A DNA stretch of 64,000 nucleotides from Shewanella psychrophila. GTDB taxonomy: Bacteria; Pseudomonadota; Gammaproteobacteria; Enterobacterales; Shewanellaceae. The position numbers and the translations under genes were made by a program. The notes beneath the pieces are model-generated. The model was not told the origin of the DNA, searched no databases, and was given only the letters and a program-made list of their open reading frames with translations. Shown one piece after another: positions 7,903 through 16,320 of the stretch. The stretch is taken from NCBI RefSeq assembly GCF_002005305.1, contig NZ_CP014782.1, positions 1,922,001 to 1,986,000 of the forward strand, given 5' to 3'. The first letter of the stretch is position 1; the number at the start of each line of letters is the position of its first letter.

Positions 7903-8471
7903 TGAACTGACTGTTAGGATTGGCTAGAGTTAATGAATTGACTCACCTCTGACGAACTTGTCAGCCTGATAAATCGAATGATTCAATTATTTATTAATCA
8001 CGAATATGCCATAGATTCCCAACGGGGGCTTTAAATAACGGTATATATAACGAGGTTGAACGGAAGAAGGGATACACTTTCAGAAAGGCTAACACAATAA
8101 TATTCTTAAGGAATAAAGGGAGCTTCTCAGCCAAAAGGACCAGTGATGACTGAGAAGCAAATCCACCTATCGGAACAGAGAGACCAACAGGCAAATTTTG
8201 GAGCTTACCAAAGTGACTAGTAACACTTTGATACACGAGAATATAGACTAAAACTCAGGACAAGATAACTCCCCTTTAGGACAGGTAGACAAACTAGAAA
8301 TCAAAAAGAAGCGTATGTCTGCCCCATAATATAGAAGATATCAATGTCCTCAATTACCATTCATCTTTGAGTAATAGCAATGGGTATAAAGCACGCTCGT
8401 TAATGATGAAAATTGAATGGCAGGCCAAGCTTAACTAAGCTACACCTAAAGAATAAAGAACATAAACAAAT
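7903..8471. other. Gene-poor stretch
   Basis: I see no gene I can support here. A minus-strand frame of 80 residues (7994-8236) has no ribosome site and no recognisable family. A 24-residue plus-strand frame beginning at 8146 has an AGGA upstream but is too short to judge. The stretch probably holds the promoter of the gene at 8483. Confidence 0.5.
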
Positions 8472-8482
8472 AGGAGGAAGCG

Positions 8483-8677
8483 ATGAATTACCACTTAGGC
8501 GACTTAAGCAGTGATATATTAATCGGCATAGTCAATGAGCACTTGCGTCTCACTTGTGAAGACAAACAGGCTCTTTTTTATGATCTGGATATTCCCGGTG
8601 ATTTGCTTGAGAAGAAACTCAGTGACGCGGGTTTTACTTATCACTCTGCCAGCAATCAATATCGAGAGATGAAATAA
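8483..8677 (+). CDS. DUF4250 domain-containing small protein
   Basis: A 64-residue acidic soluble protein. The pattern MNYHLGDLSSDILIGIVNEHLRL, then DLDIPGDLLEKKLSDAGFTYH, then NQYR matches the DUF4250 family, whose members are about 55-65 residues with a central L/IDxxxLxxxLxxxGY core. The function of the family is unknown to me. A strong AGGAGG lies six bases before the ATG. It is a single-gene unit followed at once by a 20-bp perfect palindrome. Confidence 0.85.
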   Translation: MNYHLGDLSSDILIGIVNEHLRLTCEDKQALFYDLDIPGDLLEKKLSDAGFTYHSASNQYREMK

Positions 8678-8697
8678 CCCGATAACATGTTATCGGG
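8678..8697. terminator. 20-bp perfect palindrome
   Basis: CCCGATAACA and its exact complement TGTTATCGGG begin directly after the DUF4250 stop codon, between convergent genes. No T run follows, so it may be a weak two-way terminator or a protein site. Confidence 0.5.
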
Positions 8698-8729
8698 TCC
8701 TTGGCACTCCAATCACAGCCACTAAAACC

Positions 8730-9314
8730 TTAGCCACTATATGCGCCACTGGCATAGTGCAATTCATAGCTGTGGCTGTAAATCTCCAGGATATTACCAA
8801 ATGGGTCTTCCATGTAAATCATGCGATAAGGCTTCTCGCCAGGATAATAGTAACGTGGCGCCTTCATGCGTTTCTTACCGCCTGCGGCAACGATCTTCTC
8901 GGCTAGCTCTTCGACATTGGGATCTTGAACACAGAAGTGAAAGATGCCTGTCTTCCAGTATTCGAAGTTATCTTGTGGGTTTTCTTGATTCTTAAACTCA
9001 AACAACTCCACGCCGATACGATCGCCGGTCGACAAATGGGCAATACGAAAACGCTCCCATCCCGCACCGAACACATCGGTGCACATCTCACCTATGGCAC
9101 TGGGATCTTCGACAACTTCCGATGGCTCCATGATCACATACCAGCCTAACACCTCCGTATAAAACTTAACTGCGGCGTCTAAATCCGGGACTGATATACC
9201 GATATGGGAAAACGTTCTTGGATAAGGCATGGCCTGTTGCTGTACGTGAGCTGGAGTGCCGTTATTTGTATTCTCGTTACTTACATCATTATTACTGACA
9301 TTGTTCGTAGACAT
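8730..9314 (-). CDS. VOC-family (glyoxalase/dioxygenase-like) protein
   Basis: A 194-residue protein with an Asn/Ser-rich tail of about 28 residues before a vicinal-oxygen-chelate domain. The VOC marks are FSHIGISVPDLDAAVKFYTEVLGW near 35-58, GVELFEF, GIFHFCVQDPNVEELAEKI near 120-140, and YMEDPFGNILEIYSHS near 165-180. His, His and Glu at the expected strand positions suggest a metal site. Relatives are glyoxalases, extradiol dioxygenases or resistance proteins; the substrate is unknown. The ATG at 9314 has GAGG upstream and is preferred over the TTG at 9332. It is divergent from a LysR gene, which probably controls it. Confidence 0.85.
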   Translation of the reverse strand: MSTNNVSNNDVSNENTNNGTPAHVQQQAMPYPRTFSHIGISVPDLDAAVKFYTEVLGWYVIMEPSEVVEDPSAIGEMCTDVFGAGWERFRIAHLSTGDRIGVELFEFKNQENPQDNFEYWKTGIFHFCVQDPNVEELAEKIVAAGGKKRMKAPRYYYPGEKPYRMIYMEDPFGNILEIYSHSYELHYASGAYSG

Positions 9315-9387
9315 AGTGACCTCGTTAATCAATGTTGAAAGGGGACTGCTTTCGATGAGGTCAATATACTCAAGACAAATAAGAATT

Positions 9388-9406
9388 AGAAATTATCAAT
9401 ATTTCT
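9388..9406. promoter_or_regulatory. Candidate LysR operator between VOC and LysR genes
   Basis: AGAAAT and ATTTCT flank a 7-base spacer in the short divergent intergenic region. This position and dyad symmetry fit a LysR-type regulator site that serves both promoters. Confidence 0.45.
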
Positions 9407-9452
9407 CATTATAATAATTTTTTGTTATCACAGAATCATATTGAGTTGGCAA

Positions 9453-10370
9453 ATGCTGAATCCTACCTGGTTGCACACCTTCAAGACCTTAATCGAGGTC
9501 GGACACTTTACTCAAACCGCCGAGAAGCTTTATATGACTCAGCCCGGCGTCAGTCAGCAGGTTAAGAAGTTAGAGTTAGCCTGCGGTTATAGCTTAATAA
9601 AGCGTGAAAACAAAAGCTTTGAGATAACCGAGCAAGGTCGACAGGTCTATGATTTCGCATTGCGATTGGCGAGTAACGAAACTGAGTTACTGGAAAGCCT
9701 AAGTTTTGATGACCCCTATTCAGGGTTATGCCGACTATCTTGCTCGGGAGCATTAGCACTGCATATTTACCCTGAACTCCTTAAGCTACAGGCACAACAC
9801 TCAAGCCTGATCATACATCTTGAAGCCGCGCCCAATTATAAAATACTCGATGATATTCAAGACGGTGCTATCGATATCGGCGTAGTGACTCACCTACCTA
9901 GTCCGAGTCTGTTTAATTCACAAACCTTAGGTTGTGGGCCTCTATGTCTGATTTTGCCTAAACGATATAAAAACGAATCTATTACAGCTGCGGTACTCAA
10001 ACGGTGTGGCCTAGTGAAGCACCCCGACGCCGCCCACTATCTGTCTCTTTATTTTGATCTCTGCAGCGAGCCTGAGTTTGCTCAACTCAATATTGATACA
10101 CTCGACACCGTCAGCTATGTGAATCAGCTGAGTCAAATATTACTGCCCATATCCCAAGGCATAGGTTTTACCGTACTACCAAAGAGTGCATTGGATAGCT
10201 TCTCTCATAAGGAGAAGGTATACATTCATAGGCCCAAACAGGCCGTCGCAGAGCAACTTTATTTGGTACAGAAGCGAAACCGTCAACTACCCGCTCGTTA
10301 TCAAACAATAACAGCTCAACTAGATGCACTAATTAAACAGTCAGGGAGTAAGAAAAATGAACAAGAATGA
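9453..10370 (+). CDS. LysR-family transcriptional regulator
   Basis: DNA-binding regulator of about 305 residues. The N-terminal winged helix is typical: WLHTFKTLIEVGHFTQTAEKLYMTQPGVSQQVKKLE (positions about 5-40), followed by a periplasmic-binding-like effector domain to about 295. A TTG four codons upstream (9441) is also possible; neither start has a strong ribosome site, and I chose the ATG. The target is probably the divergent VOC gene, with autoregulation, as is usual for LysR pairs; this is inference. The effector is unknown. Confidence 0.9.
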   Translation: MLNPTWLHTFKTLIEVGHFTQTAEKLYMTQPGVSQQVKKLELACGYSLIKRENKSFEITEQGRQVYDFALRLASNETELLESLSFDDPYSGLCRLSCSGALALHIYPELLKLQAQHSSLIIHLEAAPNYKILDDIQDGAIDIGVVTHLPSPSLFNSQTLGCGPLCLILPKRYKNESITAAVLKRCGLVKHPDAAHYLSLYFDLCSEPEFAQLNIDTLDTVSYVNQLSQILLPISQGIGFTVLPKSALDSFSHKEKVYIHRPKQAVAEQLYLVQKRNRQLPARYQTITAQLDALIKQSGSKKNEQE

Positions 10371-10849
10371 TGGATACCCTGAGCTTACCTATAATGCTCA
10401 TCAAACTGCCACTGTTAAGTTGTGCCCACGATTTTGCAGCTTGATATATTGAGCCCATGAAAGGATTCTTTATCTCGTAGTAAGCCTCTCTATCATAACG
10501 AAATCGATTTGCTAGCGCCTTTTTACGACGGCATATGCTGCCCGAGTAATGGCATCTGCACGCAAGTCATCACAAAAGACTAAAGGATAGGTTTTATAAT
10601 AGACATTCATATGTAAACTTATAACGAATAATTAACTAAGACCTTTATCTTAAAGACGTATTTGCCCATAATAGCGAAAATTATCACCTTTAGATGTAAA
10701 ACCAAACGGTCGCCTTGTTTATTTAATTCACTATGGGGTGAACAGCTAATTTTTTGATAAGACTTTAACCTGAAATTCAGGCTTATCAAATATTATCTAA
10801 TCACTCAGCATCTCAACTATTTTCATTACTTTGCATAATTAGATCTCAA
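10371..10849. other. Intergenic stretch without recognised gene
   Basis: About 480 bases separate the LysR gene from the chemoreceptor gene. Frames are broken by many stops. The right half is AT-rich and probably contains the chemoreceptor promoter. No tRNA or clear repeat was seen. Confidence 0.5.
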
Positions 10850-12721
10850 ATGAACTCATACTCGCTCAAGAAAAAGATACTTATTTCCGTCGTAATCGCA
10901 CTTTCACTCGTCATAGGTTTACTCTCCTGGCAAAGCTATTCCAGTCAAAAGTCTCTTTTGATGCAAGGCAGCATTGAGCAAGTTCAACGTTTGGGCGATC
11001 AACAAGCCCAGCGGATCCAAGAATGGCTATCTGCTCGCCAAAGTGCCATAGCCGCCGTCGCAACCAAAATAGAAGGCGACTCCCTCAGTGCTCTACAACA
11101 AGCACAAGATTCCGGGCATTTTGAATTAACCTACTTTGGCACTCAAACAGGACAAATGCAGGACTCAGATCCCAGCATAGACCGTACAGGCTATGATCCC
11201 CGCAGCCGACCTTGGTACCAACAAGCCATGCGTGAACGCGGTCCTATCTTGACTAAGCCTTATGTCGATGTTGCCTATAACATTCTAGTTGTCACCATGG
11301 CTCAACCTACCTTACAAGGTGTTGTGGGTGGTGATTTGTCAATTGATAGTCTCGTCGATAGTATCAACAGAATGAAATTACCGTCCAATGGTTACGCCAT
11401 CATGATGCATAATGACGGCACAGTGATCGCGTATAAAGACCAGAGCAAAACAATGAAACCTATAGGTGATATTGACTCTGAACTCCACCGCGGGTTACCT
11501 GAATTAAGTCGTAAGACAGGGGCACTTCTACCCGTCTATTTTGACAGTGAAGGTAAAGAGAAGTTGGTTTGGGGCGAAGAGATCCCAAACACGGATTGGG
11601 AGTTGATCTTCATACTGGATAAAGCGACCTTAGAAGCTCCTCTATCTTCTTTGTTGCTCACTCAACTTGGCTTATCTGCCCTAGTGTTACTACTGAGCGT
11701 AATTGCGATCTCATGGTTACTAAGCATGTTATTGGGTCCTTTGAATAGAGTCTCTGTGGCACTGGCTAAAATCGCCGATGGTAATGGTGATTTAACTCAG
11801 CGCATCGAAGTCGATAGCCAAGATGAAGTAGGCGTACTTGCCGATAGCTTTAACCGCTTTGTCGGCAGCCAACATCAACTTATCAGCCATATCCGCCAAT
11901 TAGCCAGTGAACTCGATGCCGATGCGGAGCAAAGCTTAGCCACCAACCAAACTTCAGTTGCAGAACTTCAACGTCAACAACAAGAGGTCGCTATGGTGGC
12001 CACAGCCGTTACCGAGATGGCAAGTGCAACTCACGAAATTGCCGCCAATGCGGAAAATACTGCCACTGCAGCACAACAGTCCGCAACCAGCAGCGGAGAA
12101 GGAAAAGCCCTGGTGGATAAGACTCGCACCACCATCAACTCTTTGGCCACTGAAGTAGAGCAAGCGACTGATGTCATCGGCGAACTGAGTCGTCACGCTC
12201 AATCTATCTCGGGTATTCTCACCACTATTCAAGGCATTGCAGAGCAAACGAATTTACTCGCTCTCAATGCCGCCATCGAAGCGGCCCGTGCAGGTGAACA
12301 AGGTCGTGGCTTTGCCGTCGTCGCCGATGAAGTACGGGTCTTGTCTCGCCGCACACAGGACTCAACCCAAGAGATCTACACCACGATTGAGACCCTAAGA
12401 AACACGACTGAGAAAGCCGTTCACTTGATGGAAAGTAGTCAAGGATTGGCCAGTAACAGTGTGTCAGATGTCAATGCTGCGGCTAATGCCCTCGAGGAGA
12501 TCACTCAAGCGGTTAATGCCATTTCAGATATGGCCGGGCAAATCGCGACAGCGGCTGAAGAGCAGACCCAAGTGACGGGAGAAATCACCCAAAACACTGT
12601 CGCAATTAAAGATGTTACCGATGAGATCACCAATTCAGCTACGGCAGACTTGTCACAGGCTAAAAAACTGAAAGATCGCGCCAACGATCTTAACGCTCAG
12701 GTATCCACTTTCATCTTGTAA
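10850..12721 (+). CDS. Methyl-accepting chemotaxis protein with dCache sensor
   Basis: Transmembrane chemoreceptor of 623 residues. The order is an N-terminal helix (about 9-28), a periplasmic double-Cache (dCache_1) domain to about 270 with the DRTGYDPRSRPWYQQAM signature near 105-120, a second membrane helix (about 272-295), HAMP to about 350, and a methyl-accepting signalling hairpin to the end. The highly conserved tip is EQTNLLALNAAIEAARAGEQ near 465-484, followed by GRGFAVVADEVRVLS. Ligands of dCache receptors are often amino acids, polyamines or organic acids; this one is unknown. The upstream ribosome site is weak. It ends at a very strong two-way terminator. Confidence 0.95.
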   Translation: MNSYSLKKKILISVVIALSLVIGLLSWQSYSSQKSLLMQGSIEQVQRLGDQQAQRIQEWLSARQSAIAAVATKIEGDSLSALQQAQDSGHFELTYFGTQTGQMQDSDPSIDRTGYDPRSRPWYQQAMRERGPILTKPYVDVAYNILVVTMAQPTLQGVVGGDLSIDSLVDSINRMKLPSNGYAIMMHNDGTVIAYKDQSKTMKPIGDIDSELHRGLPELSRKTGALLPVYFDSEGKEKLVWGEEIPNTDWELIFILDKATLEAPLSSLLLTQLGLSALVLLLSVIAISWLLSMLLGPLNRVSVALAKIADGNGDLTQRIEVDSQDEVGVLADSFNRFVGSQHQLISHIRQLASELDADAEQSLATNQTSVAELQRQQQEVAMVATAVTEMASATHEIAANAENTATAAQQSATSSGEGKALVDKTRTTINSLATEVEQATDVIGELSRHAQSISGILTTIQGIAEQTNLLALNAAIEAARAGEQGRGFAVVADEVRVLSRRTQDSTQEIYTTIETLRNTTEKAVHLMESSQGLASNSVSDVNAAANALEEITQAVNAISDMAGQIATAAEEQTQVTGEITQNTVAIKDVTDEITNSATADLSQAKKLKDRANDLNAQVSTFIL

Positions 12722-12752
12722 TCGATTAATACCAACCGATATAACAAGCCAA

Positions 12753-12787
12753 AATTAAAAGGAGAGAATCGTTCTCTCCTTTTAATT
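12753..12787. terminator. Bidirectional terminator between chemoreceptor and topB
   Basis: Perfect 16-bp arms (12753-12768 and 12772-12787) flank a 3-base TCG loop; arms begin and end in A- and T-rich runs, so both convergent transcripts get a hairpin plus U tract. Confidence 0.9.
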
Positions 12788-12800
12788 CCGATTGATCTGA

Positions 12801-14750
12801 TTAACTCTTGGTTTTCTTCTTAGTGTAACGACGCTTCTTAAAGCTGCTTTTCGGCGCTTTAACACCTTGTAATGCTGTCGGCAATTGTGAACCTGCCTGA
12901 ATGATCAACTGGCCAAGTGAGTCGACTAACGGTGTCATAAAACTTTGATACTTAGCTTCCTTGCGACTAATGGCATCGAGATTACTCTCCCACAATGCTG
13001 TCATATCAGGCGTGGTTGCACTCATGGGCAAACTGTTTATCAGTCCCTTGCCGACCTCAGTGGCGATAATGGTTTTTCCTTGCCTACTAAGGAAGGTGCG
13101 CTTAAACAGTAACTCTATGATCCCGGCTCGAGTCGCTTCAGTGCCCAGTCCATCAGTATCTTTCAATATTTTTCTGATCTCGGGATCCGTCACATAGCGA
13201 TTAATGCCTGTCATGGCCCCAAGCAAGGTGGCGTCGGTAAAATGTTTCGGTGGCTGAGTCTGCTTCTCGATAAGCTCCCCGGCCGCCGAATGAAGTGTTT
13301 GACCTTTCTTCAGTGCTGGCAATCGCTGTTTAGTGAGTTCATCTTCATCATTGCCATTGGTTGCCGTTAACTGTGAGTTTTCACTATTTCGATTAAAAAG
13401 CTGCTTCCAGCCCAGCGCCCTTTCCTGCTTGGCCTTAGTCTTGAAATGACCGCCTTCAATCAATATCTGAACTTCTGTTTCACTGTAGAGATAAGGCGGA
13501 TAAAACTGGGCTAGATATTGCCTCGCCACTTGTAGATAAACCTGCTTCTCTCTAGCATTCAGACTCGAGAGGTTTGCTCGTTTTTCTGTGGGTATGATGG
13601 CGTGGTGAGCATCGACCTTGCTGTCATTCCAGGCCTTAGATTTTATCTTAGGATCTGGCTTATCGCTTTTCTCAACAAGCTCACCAGCCCCGAAGAGCAC
13701 GGCATCTATGACTTGAGGGGCTTGAGCAAACTGTTCGGCCGGCAGATAGCGGCTGTCAGATCTCGGGTAAGTGATCAACTTATGTCGCTCGTAAAGGGTC
13801 TGACAGGTGTCGAGCACCTCTTTGGCACTCATACCGTAGCGTTTGGCTGCATCAATCTGCAGGGAAGACAGACTATAAGGCAGAGGCGCATTTTGCTTCT
13901 TGTCTTTAGCAACAACTTGAGTGACTTCCGCTGATTTATCACTGATGCGACCAACCACATTTTGTGCCAGCCCTTTAGACAAGACTCTCCCTTCTTCATC
14001 CATGTAAGGTTGGCAGGCTTCACTGGGCTGCCATTTGGCTTTAAATGCTTCATTTTGCTCTGTAGTCAGATTGGCCAGCACCTCATAGAAAGCCTTTGAA
14101 ACAAAGTTAGCTATCTCTTCATCACGACGAACCACTAGGCCTAACAATGGAGTCTGCACACGCCCTACAGATAACACACCCTGATAGCCCACCTTACGAC
14201 CTTGTAGGGTGTAAGCTCTGGTCATGTTCATGCCATAAAGCCAATCGGCACGAGAGCGGGCTAAGGCAGAAGTAGAAAGTGGAATAAATTCACGGTTACT
14301 ACGCATCTGACCAAGAGCCCGTTTGACAGCTTGGGGGTTGAGATCGCTGATCAGCAAACGTTGTGTCTCGTTAAGCTTATCGCCCTTGACCCCCAGATGA
14401 GAAATCACCTCATCGACTAACAGCTGCCCCTCTCTATCAGGATCGCCGGCATTGACCAGTTGAGACGCCTTTTTTACTAAGCCTCTGAGAACCGTCAATT
14501 GGCTGCGGGTCTTAGGTTTAGGCTTCATCTTCCACTTTTCAGGAATGATGGGCAGATGCTCGAATTTCCACGACTTGTATGCGGCATCGTAACTATCGGG
14601 CTCAGCCTGCTCTAACAGATGACCAATACACCAGGAAACACAATCACCGTTAGCCGCCATGATATGACCATCACCCTTTTTATGGGGCTTAGGTAGCACA
14701 TCGGCGATGGCTCGGCCAAGGGAAGGTTTTTCTGCGATATAAAGAATCAT
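12801..14750 (-). CDS. topB: DNA topoisomerase III
   Basis: Type IA topoisomerase that decatenates single-stranded DNA links during replication and recombination. The 649-residue protein starts with the TOPRIM domain (MILYIAEKPSLGRAIADVL, with DPDREGQLLVDE near 103-114), and the active-site tyrosine lies in LITYPRSDSRYLP near 327-339. The later TDGLGTEATRAGIIELLFKR is the characteristic domain after the gate. It lacks C-terminal zinc motifs and ends in a Lys/Arg-rich tail (KKRRYTKKKTKS), as topoisomerase III does. Length matches E. coli TopB (about 650). A Fur-box-preceded gene reads away from it upstream. Confidence 0.97.
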   Translation of the reverse strand: MILYIAEKPSLGRAIADVLPKPHKKGDGHIMAANGDCVSWCIGHLLEQAEPDSYDAAYKSWKFEHLPIIPEKWKMKPKPKTRSQLTVLRGLVKKASQLVNAGDPDREGQLLVDEVISHLGVKGDKLNETQRLLISDLNPQAVKRALGQMRSNREFIPLSTSALARSRADWLYGMNMTRAYTLQGRKVGYQGVLSVGRVQTPLLGLVVRRDEEIANFVSKAFYEVLANLTTEQNEAFKAKWQPSEACQPYMDEEGRVLSKGLAQNVVGRISDKSAEVTQVVAKDKKQNAPLPYSLSSLQIDAAKRYGMSAKEVLDTCQTLYERHKLITYPRSDSRYLPAEQFAQAPQVIDAVLFGAGELVEKSDKPDPKIKSKAWNDSKVDAHHAIIPTEKRANLSSLNAREKQVYLQVARQYLAQFYPPYLYSETEVQILIEGGHFKTKAKQERALGWKQLFNRNSENSQLTATNGNDEDELTKQRLPALKKGQTLHSAAGELIEKQTQPPKHFTDATLLGAMTGINRYVTDPEIRKILKDTDGLGTEATRAGIIELLFKRTFLSRQGKTIIATEVGKGLINSLPMSATTPDMTALWESNLDAISRKEAKYQSFMTPLVDSLGQLIIQAGSQLPTALQGVKAPKSSFKKRRYTKKKTKS

Positions 14751-14866
14751 AAGTGGAACTCAAACTACTGTACAAATTACCAGTAACTTTAGCCTAAAGC
14801 GCAATTAGCCGCAATGGTTTGATGTAAATTGACAAGGTAATAGCCCATCCTTTTGTAAACTCAGTT

Positions 14867-14885
14867 GAGAATGATTATCAATTAG
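14867..14885 (+). promoter_or_regulatory. Fur box
   Basis: GAGAATGATTATCAATTAG matches 13 of 19 positions of the Fur consensus, with the central AATGAT-ATCA core intact. It lies 42 bases before the small membrane protein gene at 14927 and about 117 bases from topB. Confidence 0.65.
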
Positions 14886-14926
14886 GTATTATTGGCTTAT
14901 TCACTCGTTTTTAAGGGAGGTCATTC

Positions 14927-15193
14927 ATGATTGTAACGACAACGGGAACCGGCAGCAGTTTAGATAAACTACTCTTATATCATTTCCTTATGGTGACTGC
15001 GGTTGCGCTATTGATCACCCCTCTGGTAACCGACAATAAGTTCTTCGAACTAATGCTATTGGTGACCATGCAAATTGTCTTAACCTGTATTAGCACGCTC
15101 ATTGGGATCAGCATGGGTCATACAGTGAGTAAACGTGCGGCTAGCGTGCTGTTCGCCACTTGGATGCTAGTTTGGTGTGTTCACTTAGCTTGA
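14927..15193 (+). CDS. Small membrane protein under a Fur box
   Basis: An 88-residue protein I do not recognise by name. It has three hydrophobic segments (about 16-33, 40-60 and 72-87), few charged residues and no signal peptide, so it should be an inner-membrane protein. GGGAGG stands at a good distance before the ATG. The upstream Fur box suggests iron repression. It is not linked to other iron genes and its role is unknown. A stable hairpin follows it. Confidence 0.7.
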   Translation: MIVTTTGTGSSLDKLLLYHFLMVTAVALLITPLVTDNKFFELMLLVTMQIVLTCISTLIGISMGHTVSKRAASVLFATWMLVWCVHLA

Positions 15194-15226
15194 GTTACTG
15201 TTTTAGCTTGTAAAAACATGAAGGCA

Positions 15227-15255
15227 AGCGTTAACTCTGTAAATGAGTTAACGCT
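15227..15255. terminator. Hairpin between convergent genes
   Basis: AGCGTTAACTC and GAGTTAACGCT pair perfectly (11 bp) over a 7-base loop, midway between two convergent genes. No strong T run follows on either side. Confidence 0.55.
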
Positions 15256-15284
15256 AATGCGTTGATGATTCTTTATATACAGTG

Positions 15285-16217
15285 TTAAGTCAGCGGTTTA
15301 GAAAGTGGTAAAATATAGTCTAGTCCACCTGTAATAGCGGCGACTTGTGCCAAAATACAGTTCTCATCATCAACTTTAGGGCTATCCGGATACACTTCAG
15401 TGGTGGTCGCGTAGACACTGTCACTGAATCCAATACATAGACCTAGCGCTTTAGTAGCGTAATTAATCACACCAAATTGAGACAATGGCGCCCCAATAAG
15501 TTTGCCTGCATCATCGGCCGGAGCAATATGGGTAACCTTAACAACTGATTCGATAATTGCAGTTTGAAAGTCATCTGCTGGCAACTCAGTGTTACCCACC
15601 AGATAGAAACCATCGGGAATATTCCAATTGCTATGCTCCACTGCATCTCTGGCCGCTAAAGCCGGCCTGAACTCAGAGTTATCCGTATCTGTTGTTTCAT
15701 GTAGGTCAATATGCGCGGTGATATCAATACCTAAATCTTCAACATAAGCCATCAAGGCTGCAGACTCTTCGGCTGGACTGTCTTGATAGAATGAGCGATT
15801 AGGATCGACCGCATTTGGGTTCCAGCGGTTGATGGTTTCATATCCCCAAGGGCTAACGCAAGGAGCAACCAGGATATTAAACCTGTCTTCATACTCCTTC
15901 GCCTTAGTTTCCAAGAAACGGATCGCGCCTTGTACACCACTGGTTTCATAGCCATGAACCCCGCCTGTAACTAGCACAGTCGGCTTATCCTCACTCCACT
16001 GCTTTGACTTAACCACAAATAAGGGGTATTCACTGGGGTTATATGACAAGGCACCGTACTGGTCGACTTGAAAGTGCTCTGCAAACGGGGCAATTTTAGC
16101 CACGACCTCTTGCAGATAAGAACGTTTGATCGTTTGTGCTTTCAGCCATTTCGCTTTTTCAGACTCGCCCCATACTTGGCCACTTAAACCTATTGGGTAA
16201 CTGCTTTGTTGAACCAT
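15285..16217 (-). CDS. M14-family metallocarboxypeptidase-like protein
   Basis: Predicted zinc peptidase or amidohydrolase of about 310 residues, M14 family (aspartoacylase/succinylglutamate desuccinylase branch or bacterial carboxypeptidase-like). Zinc ligands are visible: GGVHGYETSG near residues 85-95 (HxxE) and HIDLHETTDTDNSEF near 170-185 as the later His. The ATG at 16217 follows AGGGGAG and gives the MVQQSS start; an upstream ATG at 16256 would read through the purF terminator. No signal peptide is seen, so it is likely cytoplasmic. The substrate is unknown. It lies downstream of purF but behind its terminator. Confidence 0.8.
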   Translation of the reverse strand: MVQQSSYPIGLSGQVWGESEKAKWLKAQTIKRSYLQEVVAKIAPFAEHFQVDQYGALSYNPSEYPLFVVKSKQWSEDKPTVLVTGGVHGYETSGVQGAIRFLETKAKEYEDRFNILVAPCVSPWGYETINRWNPNAVDPNRSFYQDSPAEESAALMAYVEDLGIDITAHIDLHETTDTDNSEFRPALAARDAVEHSNWNIPDGFYLVGNTELPADDFQTAIIESVVKVTHIAPADDAGKLIGAPLSQFGVINYATKALGLCIGFSDSVYATTTEVYPDSPKVDDENCILAQVAAITGGLDYILPLSKPLT

Positions 16218-16244
16218 CTGTACTCCCCTGAACTTTAACAATAA

Positions 16245-16278
16245 AAAAGCCGACACTCACAATGAGACGTCGGCTTTT
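16245..16278 (-). terminator. Rho-independent terminator of purF
   Basis: AAAAGCCGAC and GTCGGCTTTT form a 10-bp stem with an A/T run on the exit side for leftward transcription, 42 bases past the purF stop. Confidence 0.88.
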
Positions 16279-16320
16279 ATGACACTTAATGACTCCTTAG
16301 AGCCCCTAGCAGACTAACAT

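Noticed and set aside
7994..8236. 80-residue minus-strand frame
   Set aside because: No ribosome site, no family resemblance, and composition unlike nearby genes; probably chance.
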